Below, in pieces: positions 26,114 to 34,504 of a stretch of 64,000 nt of DNA (position 1 is the first letter of the stretch; every line of letters begins with the position of its first letter). The DNA is from Caulobacterales bacterium (GTDB lineage Bacteria; Pseudomonadota; Alphaproteobacteria; Caulobacterales; Parvularculaceae), in assembly GCA_020638525.1 (NCBI GenBank), contig JACKIL010000008.1, forward strand, positions 1 through 64,000. The letters are read 5' to 3'. A model generated the notes under the pieces. It saw nothing but the letters and a program-made list of their open reading frames with translations, did not search any database and was not told the DNA's origin. The position numbers were made by a program, and so were the translations under genes.

Positions 26114-26938
26114 GTGTTTCCTGATCTGAGCATCTGGCGACATCCAGCCATCGACCGGCTCGAAATCATTCATGTCGGCCGACACCGCTACCGCGTGCCG
26201 CCGCATATTCACACCTCGATGGCGATCATCTGGAATGTCCATGGCGTGAGCCAGGTGGCGTGCCGCGGGATCAACGTCGTCCTGAACAAAGGGCAGTCCT
26301 GCGTCGTCTCGCCGAATGAAATCATCTCCGGCGGATTCCTCAACGGCGATTACTCGCAATATCTCCAGATCAACATTCCCGACACGCTGTTCGGCGGCCG
26401 CGCCGAAAACATTCTCTTCTCCGTGAAAACGCTTCAGTCGGATGAGTCATCGGACATTATCCCTGGCCTCATCAGAACACTGACGGAAAGCAGCACGGAG
26501 CAGGAAGCGTTCGCCTCCGCTCAAACGATGCTTGAGGAAATAACGGCGGCCAAAGGAAACTGGGTTCGCAAGAAACTCGACCGCTCGATCAGCAAGGCGA
26601 GCCGCCACATCCTTTCCAGCTATAGCGACACCATCGACGTCAAGTCGATGTCCGAGCAGCTTGATCTCAACGACCGCTATTTCATCAAGCTGTTCAAGAA
26701 GGCGATGGGCACGACGCCGCATCAGTTTCAAATGGCCGTACGAGTGGAGCGTGCGCGCATCCTGCTTGGCGCATCGCTATCGCTGAGCGACATCGCCGTC
26801 GCGACAGGGTTTTCCGACCAGAGCCATCTGATCCGCTGTTTCAAGCGGCAATATGGCGTGCCGCCCGGCCTGTTCCGGCAGTCGATCGGCGCGGCGGGGG
26901 AGGCGTTCGACTCCAGCCGCTTCGCAGCGCTGCATTGA
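26114..26938 (+). CDS. AraC-family transcriptional regulator
   Basis: A 274-residue regulator. The N-terminal half (to about 150) is a cupin-like ligand domain (HRYRVPPHIHTSMAIIWNVHGVSQVACRG). The C-terminal half carries the two AraC helix-turn-helix units: VKSMSEQLDLNDRYFIKLFKKAMGTTPHQFQMAVRVERARILL, then LSLSDIAVATGFSDQSHLIRCFKRQYGVPPGLFR. GTG start with a GAGGTG ribosome site 8 bases upstream. It converges on the TonB-receptor operon and may control it in response to the imported compound (inference). Confidence 0.92.
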   Translation: MFPDLSIWRHPAIDRLEIIHVGRHRYRVPPHIHTSMAIIWNVHGVSQVACRGINVVLNKGQSCVVSPNEIISGGFLNGDYSQYLQINIPDTLFGGRAENILFSVKTLQSDESSDIIPGLIRTLTESSTEQEAFASAQTMLEEITAAKGNWVRKKLDRSISKASRHILSSYSDTIDVKSMSEQLDLNDRYFIKLFKKAMGTTPHQFQMAVRVERARILLGASLSLSDIAVATGFSDQSHLIRCFKRQYGVPPGLFRQSIGAAGEAFDSSRFAALH

Positions 26939-26975
26939 ACTCATCCCTGATTGCGCATCTCAAACGTTGAGAAAG

Positions 26976-27605
26976 CTATTTCACAGGCTCAATGACAAAC
27001 TGAAGCTTGCCGTTGAAATGCCCCTGATTCTTCAGGTCCGCCGGGTTAAGGTAGTTGTACTCTTTGAACTTCGCGCCCTGATATTGCGCAAGGCCCTCCG
27101 TCGCCACGCCGACGCGCGCATCTGACGACGTCGACAGGAAACGCTCGTATTTGTCCGGCCAATCCTTGTCGCGGTTTTCCTCCACCTGCTGGATCATATT
27201 CGCCACTTGTTTGGCGTTCTCCTCCTGCGCGACGGCCAACACCCCTTTGGCTTTCGGGTGGTTGAGCGTGAAGAGCCAGGAAGACCGCGCCACAGGCTCT
27301 CCGCTTTTCGGGTCGATGCTGACGATTTCCTGCTCGGTCGCGATGCCGGCGACTTCGCCGTCGATCCGTACAAGGAATGTTACGACAAGGTGATCGCGCA
27401 AGGGATCGACCAGCATCCGCCGATTGAGATCGCCCGCCTGCATGTCGGAAAAGCTCATGGTCCGGTCGAAGAAGAAGTTTTGGATATTGTCGGCGAGGGA
27501 CAGCATGTCTGTGGACATGTCGATGTCCAAGACGAGGGGCTCCTTCGCAATCGCGGGAGCGGCCATCAACATCAATCCTCCGAAGGCGAGCGCGGCGAAC
27601 TTCAT
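26976..27605 (-). CDS. Secreted protein of unknown function, partner of TonB receptor
   Basis: A 209-residue protein with a signal peptide (KFAALAFGGLMLMAAPAIA). The mature part begins KEPLVLDIDMSTDMLSLADNIQNFFFDRTMSF and shows no family I recognise. It is acidic and mixed alpha/beta by eye. The ATG at 27605 is preferred because GGAGGA lies 9 bases upstream; the in-frame ATG at 27614 sits too close to that site. It starts 20 bp after the stop of the TonB receptor gene, so the two are very probably one operon. A periplasmic substrate-handling role is inference. Confidence 0.75.
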   Translation of the reverse strand: MKFAALAFGGLMLMAAPAIAKEPLVLDIDMSTDMLSLADNIQNFFFDRTMSFSDMQAGDLNRRMLVDPLRDHLVVTFLVRIDGEVAGIATEQEIVSIDPKSGEPVARSSWLFTLNHPKAKGVLAVAQEENAKQVANMIQQVEENRDKDWPDKYERFLSTSSDARVGVATEGLAQYQGAKFKEYNYLNPADLKNQGHFNGKLQFVIEPVK

Positions 27606-27625
27606 AACCTTCATTCCTCCGGGTT

Positions 27626-29998
27626 TCAGAACTTGTAAGCGAGCTGGACATACCATTCGCGCGGACGCCCATAGACGCCGCTGGCGAAGCCGAGACTGTC
27701 GAGAACACCAACGCCCATGATCCTGTAGGCCTCGTCCGTCGCATTGGTGACACCCGCAGCGATTGACCAGTCGCCATCAACATTCTCGATCGCAGCGCGC
27801 AGGTTGAGCAGACCGTAGCTGTCCTGCGCGATGGCTTCCGTGTTGACCGCGTCGAAATAGACTTTGGTGCGATAGCTGTAATCGGCGCGCAGCGCGACGT
27901 CGAAGAGGTCGTTGACCGGAACGCGATATTCTGCGCCCGCAGACGTCGACCATTTCGGTGATCCGATCAGCTTCTGCGAAGTCGTGATGCCAGCGGACGG
28001 ATCGACTTCCCGGTACTCGCTATCAAGGAAGCCGACGGAGCCGGAGAGGGTGAGATTCTCGACGGGCAGCGCCGTGAATTCGAGTTCCGCGCCGCGAACG
28101 CGGGCCTTCGCCGCATTGCCGACGGTCACCAGTTGCGACCCGTCCGGATTGGCGGTGACGAGCGTGAACTGCATGTCGCGATAGGAGTTCGTGAAGATCG
28201 CCGCGTTCACGCGCAACCGGCGATCCAGCAATTCTGATTTCAGGCCGGCTTCATAGCTCCAGATCGTTTCGGGATCATAGTCGGTGATTTCAGCGCTGCT
28301 GCTTGCGCGCCCGTTGAAGCCGCCGCTCTTGAAGCCCTTGGCGGCTGAAACATAAGTCATCACGGTATCGCTGAAGCGATAGTCGAGGCCGATCTTGTGC
28401 GAGATGTCATCCCAGCTCGCATCACGGCTTGTCGGCGGCACGAGGACAAGCCCTGAGGCGTAGGCGGTCGCCGAGTAGAGAAAATCCTTTTTCTCGTTTG
28501 TGTAACGAATGCCGTAGGAGGCGCTGAGGCGATCCGTAAGATCGAACGAGCCCTGACCGTAGAGCGAGGCGCTTTTCGTCGTCTGATCCTGCGTGATGAA
28601 CCGGCTGACATCGAGCGCGAGGTTCACAGGGTTTCCGGCGCCGCCAGCGCAAGGCGCGGGCAACGGTGCAGGACAGGTCACCGGCGCGAGCGGAATGATC
28701 GCCGCCGGCAGCGCCTCCAGCGCATAGTAGATGTCTTCAAATGTGCGAACTGCGATTTCCGCATGGGCGTCTTCACGGAGGTAATACCCGCCAGCGACCC
28801 ACTTGAAGCGGTCGTTGAAAGACTGCCCGGTCAGTTGCAGCTCCTGGCTGAACTGATCCTGCCGATTGCGGTCGAGCTCATCGATGACGACGGCGGGCGA
28901 ACCGTCGGGGTCCGTGCCGAAATCGAGTTTCAGATTGCGATAGGCTGAGATCGATTTGAGGCTGACGGCGCCGAGATCCCATGTGATGACGCCGGAGGTT
29001 CCCCAGATCTCGCTCTTGCTGAAATTGAGACCGGTCGAATTGTCCTTGTAGGGATCAGCCGTCACCCAGCGCTGGTCATAGGGCGGCAGGTCCAGCCCGT
29101 GGAAGGATGCGAGCGGGCCTGCGAGCGCGTTGTAGAGCCCGGCGAGAATGGCCTGATCGTTAAGCGCGTCGACATGGTGGACGGACATCGCCTCATCGCG
29201 GCGCGTATAATCCGCGGATACGGTCACATCGATATTGTCGGCGGCCGTCCATTCGAGCGTCGCCTGCAGCGCGTCGCTGTTTTCATCGCCAGCCCGGTCG
29301 CCCGCGAGCGGCCGCTTGCCGAAACCGTCTGCGTTCTTCGTGCTCGCAGCGAGTTTGAACGCCAGCACGTCTTCGATGATCGGGCCAGAGAGGCGCAGCC
29401 GCGCATCGACACGGTCATAGCTTCCCACCTTGACGTCGATGGCGCCTTCCGGCTCCGACGAAGGCCGCTTGCTGATGACGTTGATCGCGCCGCCAATTGT
29501 GTTCTTGCCATAGAGCGTTCCCTGCGGGCCGCGCAGGATTTCGACGCGCTCGATATCGACAAGGTCCAGCAGGTTCCCGAGACTGCGCGCAAGATAGACG
29601 CCGTCCACATATACGCCGACGCCCGGATCGGTCGTGATGAGATAATCGAACTGCCCGACGCCGCGAATATAGGCCTGTCCGGCGCTTGAGCCTGAAACGC
29701 TGTTGGCGAAAAGCTCAACGTTCGGCGCATAGTTCGCAACATCGCGCAGATTGGTCACGCCGCGCGTGTTGAGCTCGTCGCCCGTAAAGGCGCTGACGGC
29801 CACAGGCGTGCTCTGCAGGGATTCTGCGCGCTTGCGCGCGGTCACGGTGATTACTTCGAGGCCGGCGTTGTTCGCCGCGCCGTCATCCTGCGCGGCGAGG
29901 GCGGCTGGCGCATGGCCCAGAGAACCGGCGGCGATCGCGCAGGCGCTCAGAAGCAGCCGCTTCTTTCCAAAGCGCAGAATTCCATTGGCGTGTGTCAT
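27626..29998 (-). CDS. TonB-dependent outer-membrane receptor
   Basis: About 790 residues. A signal peptide (LLLSACAIAAGSLGHAPAALA) is followed by a TonB-box-like EVITVTARKR and a plug domain (SLQSTPVAVSAFTGDELNTRGVTNL ... DIERVEILRGPQGTLYGKNTIGGAINVISKRP). A 22-strand-type barrel follows, ending in the aromatic LQLAYKF-like terminus WYVQLAYKF. The plug resembles receptors for organic substrates rather than classical siderophores. ATG at 29998 has a GGGGGG run 5-10 bases upstream. Operon with the unknown secreted protein; AraC gene nearby. Confidence 0.93.
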   Translation of the reverse strand: MTHANGILRFGKKRLLLSACAIAAGSLGHAPAALAAQDDGAANNAGLEVITVTARKRAESLQSTPVAVSAFTGDELNTRGVTNLRDVANYAPNVELFANSVSGSSAGQAYIRGVGQFDYLITTDPGVGVYVDGVYLARSLGNLLDLVDIERVEILRGPQGTLYGKNTIGGAINVISKRPSSEPEGAIDVKVGSYDRVDARLRLSGPIIEDVLAFKLAASTKNADGFGKRPLAGDRAGDENSDALQATLEWTAADNIDVTVSADYTRRDEAMSVHHVDALNDQAILAGLYNALAGPLASFHGLDLPPYDQRWVTADPYKDNSTGLNFSKSEIWGTSGVITWDLGAVSLKSISAYRNLKLDFGTDPDGSPAVVIDELDRNRQDQFSQELQLTGQSFNDRFKWVAGGYYLREDAHAEIAVRTFEDIYYALEALPAAIIPLAPVTCPAPLPAPCAGGAGNPVNLALDVSRFITQDQTTKSASLYGQGSFDLTDRLSASYGIRYTNEKKDFLYSATAYASGLVLVPPTSRDASWDDISHKIGLDYRFSDTVMTYVSAAKGFKSGGFNGRASSSAEITDYDPETIWSYEAGLKSELLDRRLRVNAAIFTNSYRDMQFTLVTANPDGSQLVTVGNAAKARVRGAELEFTALPVENLTLSGSVGFLDSEYREVDPSAGITTSQKLIGSPKWSTSAGAEYRVPVNDLFDVALRADYSYRTKVYFDAVNTEAIAQDSYGLLNLRAAIENVDGDWSIAAGVTNATDEAYRIMGVGVLDSLGFASGVYGRPREWYVQLAYKF

Positions 29999-30467
29999 TA
30001 ACACCCCCCTTTTTCATTATTGTTATCCGGGCTCTCTGTAACGGAGCCCGATTGCATTCGTCCGTGTCCGAAAGGACTAACGAGTGGATGTAAGACGATG
30101 CGACGAGGGTGTATTGGACAAAACTCACCGTAAATCTCGCCCGCGCCCTCGGGCGCCGAGCGAGGCGAATTCGCAGCCTTCCTCCTTACACGCACTAATA
30201 TCGCGAGCGGCGATGATGGCGGTCCGCGCTCGCCAGGCGGGGCGCAAGCCGACGCGGATTGAGGCTTGTCCCCAATCGCTTGATGGGCGAGGCGCGGCGC
30301 GCGGCTGGAGCGGACGATGACTCTGGGGGACGGGGCGGTAGGGAGGCTCCTGAGGGGAATCGGATTTTTCCGCGCGCCTTGGTGAAATGTTTCCGAAGCG
30401 TTAACCCTTCGGTAAGAGGTATAGACTGGCTTTCGCGCCCCCAGAAAACCTTCCCGAGAGACGGTTA
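29999..30467. other. Divergent intergenic region between TonB receptor and rlpA
   Basis: This 469-base gap must hold the promoters of the minus-strand TonB operon and the plus-strand rlpA gene. A stem-loop lies close to the receptor start (30028-30050, described separately). A TTAACC at about 30401 and TATAGA at about 30421 precede rlpA and could be promoter parts, but the match is weak. No gene is convincing here. Confidence 0.5.
30028..30050 (-). promoter_or_regulatory. Stem-loop in leader of TonB receptor mRNA
   Basis: CGGGCTC at 30028-30034 pairs perfectly with GAGCCCG at 30044-30050 around a 9-base loop. It lies about 30-50 bases upstream of the receptor ATG, on the minus-strand transcript, with a poly-pyrimidine/purine tract between. 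It is not followed by a T run in the direction of transcription, so it is not a plain terminator; a leader regulatory or stability hairpin is possible. Confidence 0.35.
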
Positions 30468-31418
30468 ATGTCAGCAGCGTCATCCCTTGTTTTCCTCCGC
30501 CGCGTACTCGTTCTCGCCGCGCTTGCAACGCTCGCCGCGTGCGCCACGCCGGGCGGAAAGGGGCCTTCGACCGCCGATGGCGGCGCGCCCCACTACAAGG
30601 TCGGATCGCCCTACAAGGTGAACGGGCGCTGGTACAAACCCGAGGCGGACCCGAATTACGAGGCGGTCGGCGTCGCCTCCTGGTATGGCGACCAGTTCAA
30701 CGGCCGCCGGACGGCGAATGGCGAGGTCTTCGACAAGAACCGCCTTTCCGCCGCGCACACGACCTTGCCGATGCCGTCGCTGGTCGAGGTGAAGAACCTC
30801 GAAAACGGCCGCAAAATCACCGTCCGCGTCAACGATCGCGGCCCCTTTGTAGACGACCGCCTGATCGACCTTTCGCATGCCGCCGCGCGCGAGCTTGGCT
30901 TTGAAAATCAGGGCCTTGCGCGCGTGAAAATCCGTTATGTCGGCCCCGCCGATCTCTATGCGAAGGCGGAAGCGCCGGGATCGCAGGAGAGGGGGCGCGG
31001 CAAACCGGCGAAATCCAAACCTGCGCCAGCGCCGGTGCTGACTGTCGCTGCGGCGGCGCCAAGCCAGCCCCGGAACCAGCCTGAAGCCCCCTCTCCCGCC
31101 AGCGCGGCGCCGGCAGGGGAGGACGACGACCACATGGCCCGGCTCATCGGCGAAGCGCTCTCCGCGCCGGCCGTGACGCCGTCGGAATACTGGATCGCCG
31201 TCGGCGCTTTCCCGTCTCTCAATGCGCTTGAGGCGGCGCGTCTCTCCCTGCCGTCTTTCGGCGAGACGCGCATTGTGATGGCCCCGGGCGCTGACGGGGC
31301 GACCGCCTATGAGCTGCAAATCGGCCCTGATTTTGATGCGGATTCGGCTGGCGCGCGCTTGGCCGCGCTTCGCGAAGCAGGCTATTCTGATGCACGGATC
31401 GTCGATGGCGCGCTCTGA
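30468..31418 (+). CDS. rlpA: RlpA-family septal lytic transglycosylase with SPOR domain
   Basis: A 316-residue lipoprotein (lipobox LAAC after an Arg-rich start). The double-psi beta-barrel RlpA domain spans about 60-160: GVASWYGDQFNGRRTANGEVFDKNRLSAAHTTLPMPSLVEVKNLENGRKITVRVNDRGPF. A proline/alanine linker and a C-terminal SPOR-like domain (YWIAVGAFPSLNALEAARLSL) follow. RlpA cleaves glycan strands that lack stem peptides, usually at the division septum. It lies 54 bp upstream of dacA in the same direction. Confidence 0.92.
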   Translation: MSAASSLVFLRRVLVLAALATLAACATPGGKGPSTADGGAPHYKVGSPYKVNGRWYKPEADPNYEAVGVASWYGDQFNGRRTANGEVFDKNRLSAAHTTLPMPSLVEVKNLENGRKITVRVNDRGPFVDDRLIDLSHAAARELGFENQGLARVKIRYVGPADLYAKAEAPGSQERGRGKPAKSKPAPAPVLTVAAAAPSQPRNQPEAPSPASAAPAGEDDDHMARLIGEALSAPAVTPSEYWIAVGAFPSLNALEAARLSLPSFGETRIVMAPGADGATAYELQIGPDFDADSAGARLAALREAGYSDARIVDGAL

Positions 31419-31472
31419 TTGCGCCTTCGCTCCAATCGTTTCACCGGGACCCTTGAGGATATTTCTTTCAAT

Positions 31473-32645
31473 ATGACCCGTATCGCTTTGACTGTGCTTG
31501 CGTTTTTCGCCTCGCTGACGGGTGTCGGCGCGGCTCTCGCGGTTGAAATTCCGACGCCGGCCAAACACGCAATCCTGATGGACTACGACACCGGCGCGGT
31601 GCTCTTCGAAAAAGACGCCGAAACGCCGACGGCGCCGGCCTCCATGAGCAAGCTGATGACGGTCGCGATCGTGCTCGACCGCCTGCATTCCGGCCAGTTG
31701 AAGCCTGACGACGAGTTCTATGTGAGCGAGAAGGCGTGGCGCGAGCGCGAAGGCTCGTCGATGTTCGTGCGCGTCGACACCAAGATCAAAGTGATCGACC
31801 TTCTGCGCGGCATCATCGTGCAGTCCGGCAATGACGCGTGCATCGTCGTCGCCGAGAATATCGCCGGTTCTGAAGAAGCGTTCGCCGACCTGATGACCAA
31901 GAAAGCGCGCGAATGGGGCCTCAAGAATTCGACCTTCGCCAACGCCTCCGGCCTGCCGGACCCCGGCCACAAGATGAGCATGCGCGATCTCGCCATCCTC
32001 GCGCGCAAGATCATCCATGATTATCCTGAATATTATAAGATCTTCGGCGAGCGGCAGTTCACCTGGGAGAAGATCACCCAGGCCAACCGCAATCCGCTTT
32101 TCGACCTCGTCGACGGCGCCGACGGCCTCAAAACGGGGCACACGGAAGAGTCGGGCTATGGCCTTGTCGGCTCGGCGATTCAGAACGGCGTGCGCCGCAT
32201 CGTGGTGTTCAACGGAACGGCCTCCGAGAAAGAGCGCGCCTCCGAAGGTCAGCGCCTGATGCGCGTCGCCTTCAACGATTTCGTTTCGCGCACGCTCTAC
32301 AAGCCCGGCGACATTATCGGCGACGCGCTCGTCTTCAAAGGCGCAGCGCCAACGGTTCCGCTGATCACCAAGGAACCGGTCTCGATGATCCTCTATCGCG
32401 CCGGCATGGAAGATGTGAAATCGACGGTCGTCTATGAAGGGCCGATCGCCGCGCCGATCGAGGAGGGCCAGCAGATCGGCTATCTTCGCGTCGAAGCGCC
32501 GGGCGGCGATGCGCGCGAATTCCCGCTCTATGCCGGCCGCGCAGTAAAAGAACCGGGCTTCCTCGGCATGGTCTTCTTCGGCGCCCATGCGCTGCTCGCG
32601 CGGCCCGAACACGCGCCTGACGCCGCGCCCGCGCAGGCTCAGTGA
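31473..32645 (+). CDS. dacA: D-alanyl-D-alanine carboxypeptidase (PBP5/6 family)
   Basis: A 390-residue periplasmic peptidase S11. Signal peptide about 1-23. Active-site motifs: SxxK at Ser57-Lys60 (ASMSKLMT), SGN at 118-120 and KTG at 220-222. A C-terminal PBP5-associated beta domain (about 280-365) precedes a final membrane-associating segment (GFLGMVFFGAHALLA). It removes terminal D-Ala from peptidoglycan stems. The gene heads an operon whose next start codon abuts its stop. Alphaproteobacterial genomes often call it dacF. Confidence 0.93.
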   Translation: MTRIALTVLAFFASLTGVGAALAVEIPTPAKHAILMDYDTGAVLFEKDAETPTAPASMSKLMTVAIVLDRLHSGQLKPDDEFYVSEKAWREREGSSMFVRVDTKIKVIDLLRGIIVQSGNDACIVVAENIAGSEEAFADLMTKKAREWGLKNSTFANASGLPDPGHKMSMRDLAILARKIIHDYPEYYKIFGERQFTWEKITQANRNPLFDLVDGADGLKTGHTEESGYGLVGSAIQNGVRRIVVFNGTASEKERASEGQRLMRVAFNDFVSRTLYKPGDIIGDALVFKGAAPTVPLITKEPVSMILYRAGMEDVKSTVVYEGPIAAPIEEGQQIGYLRVEAPGGDAREFPLYAGRAVKEPGFLGMVFFGAHALLARPEHAPDAAPAQAQ

Positions 32646-33299
32646 ATGACCGGCGCCGCCCCGAACGAGCGGCGCGGCCCCTTCATCACGTTTGAAGGGG
32701 GCGACGGCGTTGGTAAGTCCACCCAGATAGCGCGCCTTGCAGAGCGCTTGCGCGCCGCCGGGCGCGAAGTCGTCGTCACGCGCGAGCCGGGCGGGTCTCC
32801 CGGCGCGGAAGCGATCCGCGCGCTGCTCGTACAGGGCGCGGCCGATCGCTGGTCCGCGCGCACGGAAGCGCTCCTCATGTTCGCAGCGCGCGCCGATCAT
32901 CTCGAACGCACCATCAATCCGGCGCGGGCGCGCGGCGCCGTCGTGCTCTGCGACCGCTTTGCGGATTCGAGCATGGCGTACCAGGGCATCGCCGGCGCGC
33001 TCGGGCGCGAGGCCGTCGCGACGCTGGGCGCGCTCATCGTCGGCGCTGACGGGCCGACGCTCACCTTCGTTCTCGATGCGTCATCGCAGGAAGGCCTCAA
33101 ACGCGCGGGCGCGCGCGGCGACGGCGATAACCGCTTCGAAGCGAAAGGCGCCGAATACCAGGAGCGCGTGCGGCAAGCCTTTCTTGAGATCGCGAAAGGC
33201 GCGCCTGAACGCTGCGTCGTCATCAACGCAGCGCGCGACATCGATACGATCGCGGACGACATCGCGCGCATCACGTTCGAAAGGCTAGGCGCGGCATGA
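32646..33299 (+). CDS. tmk: Thymidylate kinase
   Basis: A 217-residue P-loop kinase. P-loop FEGGDGVGKSTQ (about 17-28), the DR(Y/F) motif VLCDRFADSSMAYQG, and the VTREPGGSPGAEAIR segment all match Tmk. It phosphorylates dTMP to dTDP. The ATG follows the dacA stop directly and the stop overlaps the holB start (ATGA), so translation is coupled. Confidence 0.95.
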   Translation: MTGAAPNERRGPFITFEGGDGVGKSTQIARLAERLRAAGREVVVTREPGGSPGAEAIRALLVQGAADRWSARTEALLMFAARADHLERTINPARARGAVVLCDRFADSSMAYQGIAGALGREAVATLGALIVGADGPTLTFVLDASSQEGLKRAGARGDGDNRFEAKGAEYQERVRQAFLEIAKGAPERCVVINAARDIDTIADDIARITFERLGAA

Positions 33300-34315
33300 G
33301 CGAGCTTCCGGCGCCCCACGAACGCGAATTCATTGTCGGCCGCGCTGAGGAAGAAGCGCGCCTGCGCGCGAGCCTTGCAAGCGGCGCGCTTTCGAATGGT
33401 TGGCTCATCACCGGCGCGAAAGGCGCCGGGAAAGCGACGCTCGCTTACCGGCTTGCACGCGCGCTGCTCGAACCCGAAGCGCTGAGCGAACCGGTCTCGC
33501 TTCAGGTTCCGAAAGAAGCGCGCGTCTTCCGCTTCATCGCCGGCAGGGCGCACCCTGACCTTTTCGTCGCCGAACGCGAGTATGACGAAAAGAATGAGCG
33601 CTATGCGACCGAAATTTCTGTTGAAACGATCCGCAAGCTCAACGCCTTTCTGAACAGAACGGCCTCCGCCGGCGGCTGGCGCGTCGCAATCGTCGACAGC
33701 GCGGACGATCTCAACCGGAACGCGGCGAACGCGCTTCTGAAATCGCTCGAAGAGCCGCCGCCGAAAACGGCGATCCTGCTTGTCGCCAATGCGCCCGGAA
33801 GACTGCTCGCGACGATCCGCTCGCGCTGCCGGCGCATCGACCTTCGCCCTGTTCCGTCCACGGACATTATGAATCTTCTTGAAAGCGAACTCGGTCTCGC
33901 AGGCGAAGAGGCTGCGCGCCTTGCTGAAGCCGCCAAGGGCCTGCCGGGCCTTGCGCTGTCGCTCGCTGCGGGCGAGGGGGCGGACGCGGTGACGGCGGCG
34001 AGCGCTTTCCTTGGCGCGGCGCGCGCCGGGGATGATGTCGGCAGGCTTGCGAGTGCGCTTTCGGGCCGCCAGGCGAGCGAAAAATGGGACGTCTTCCAGC
34101 GCATCATTCTCGAATCCTTGAGCGATGCAGCGCGCGCCGCCGCCTGCGGAGACGAAACGGGCCTTGCTTCGCTCGGCGCGCAGGCGCTTCTCGACGCACA
34201 TCAATCGATCTCGACGCTTTTCGCGCGCGGCGAAGCGGTGAACGCCGACCGCGCGCAAATGCTGGCCGCCGCAGCGCGCATCATCCGCGCCGCAGCGAAA
34301 GGAAGAGCCGCCTGA
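33296..34315 (+). CDS. holB: DNA polymerase III subunit delta'
   Basis: A 339-residue AAA+ clamp-loader subunit. N-terminal FIVGRAEEEARLRASLASGALSNGWLITGAKGAGKATLAYRLARALLE includes the modified P-loop GAKGAGKA. Also seen: WRVAIVDSADDLNRNAANALLKSLEEPP (sensor region with the SLEEPP signature) and TIRSRCRRIDLRP. It loads the sliding clamp with DnaX and HolA. It overlaps tmk by 4 bases. In many alphaproteobacteria metG follows; here a palindromic element separates holB from tatD. Confidence 0.94.
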   Translation: MSELPAPHEREFIVGRAEEEARLRASLASGALSNGWLITGAKGAGKATLAYRLARALLEPEALSEPVSLQVPKEARVFRFIAGRAHPDLFVAEREYDEKNERYATEISVETIRKLNAFLNRTASAGGWRVAIVDSADDLNRNAANALLKSLEEPPPKTAILLVANAPGRLLATIRSRCRRIDLRPVPSTDIMNLLESELGLAGEEAARLAEAAKGLPGLALSLAAGEGADAVTAASAFLGAARAGDDVGRLASALSGRQASEKWDVFQRIILESLSDAARAAACGDETGLASLGAQALLDAHQSISTLFARGEAVNADRAQMLAAAARIIRAAAKGRAA

Positions 34316-34340
34316 TGGGTCTGTATGCGGATGTTCATTT

Positions 34341-34482
34341 CCTCCCCCGTTTACGGGGGAGGTGGCTCGCGCAGCGAGACGGAGGGGGCTGCTGCGTCTC
34401 AAAAACGAAAAACACCGAAAGAAGAGGAAACGCCGCTTCCCCCTCCGGCCCTTCGGGCCACCTCCCCCGTAAACGGGGGAGG
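34341..34482. repeat. 142-bp palindromic element with quasi-palindromic 22-bp ends
   Basis: Ends at 34341-34362 and 34461-34482 are exact inverted copies of each other, and each is itself nearly palindromic (CCTCCCCCGTTTAC then GGGGGAGG). Inside, CGGAGGGGG near 34380 pairs with CCCCCTCCG near 34438. It lies wholly between holB and tatD. The same architecture with different sequence occurs at 53730-53869. It has no coding capacity and looks like a non-autonomous MITE- or REP-like unit; transcribed, it would form a large hairpin within the operon. Confidence 0.8.
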
Positions 34483-34504
34483 GATTAATCCGGTTATTGT
34501 CCCG

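Noticed and set aside
30395..30430. CtrA or strong sigma70 promoter before rlpA (TTAACC, TATAGA)
   Set aside because: The CtrA consensus TTAA-N7-TTAAC is not complete and the -35 match is weak, so it is only mentioned within the intergenic entry.
30480..32900. An 806-codon minus-strand open frame over rlpA and dacA
   Set aside because: Shadow of two clear genes; low-complexity Arg/Ala/Asp composition and no domain pattern.
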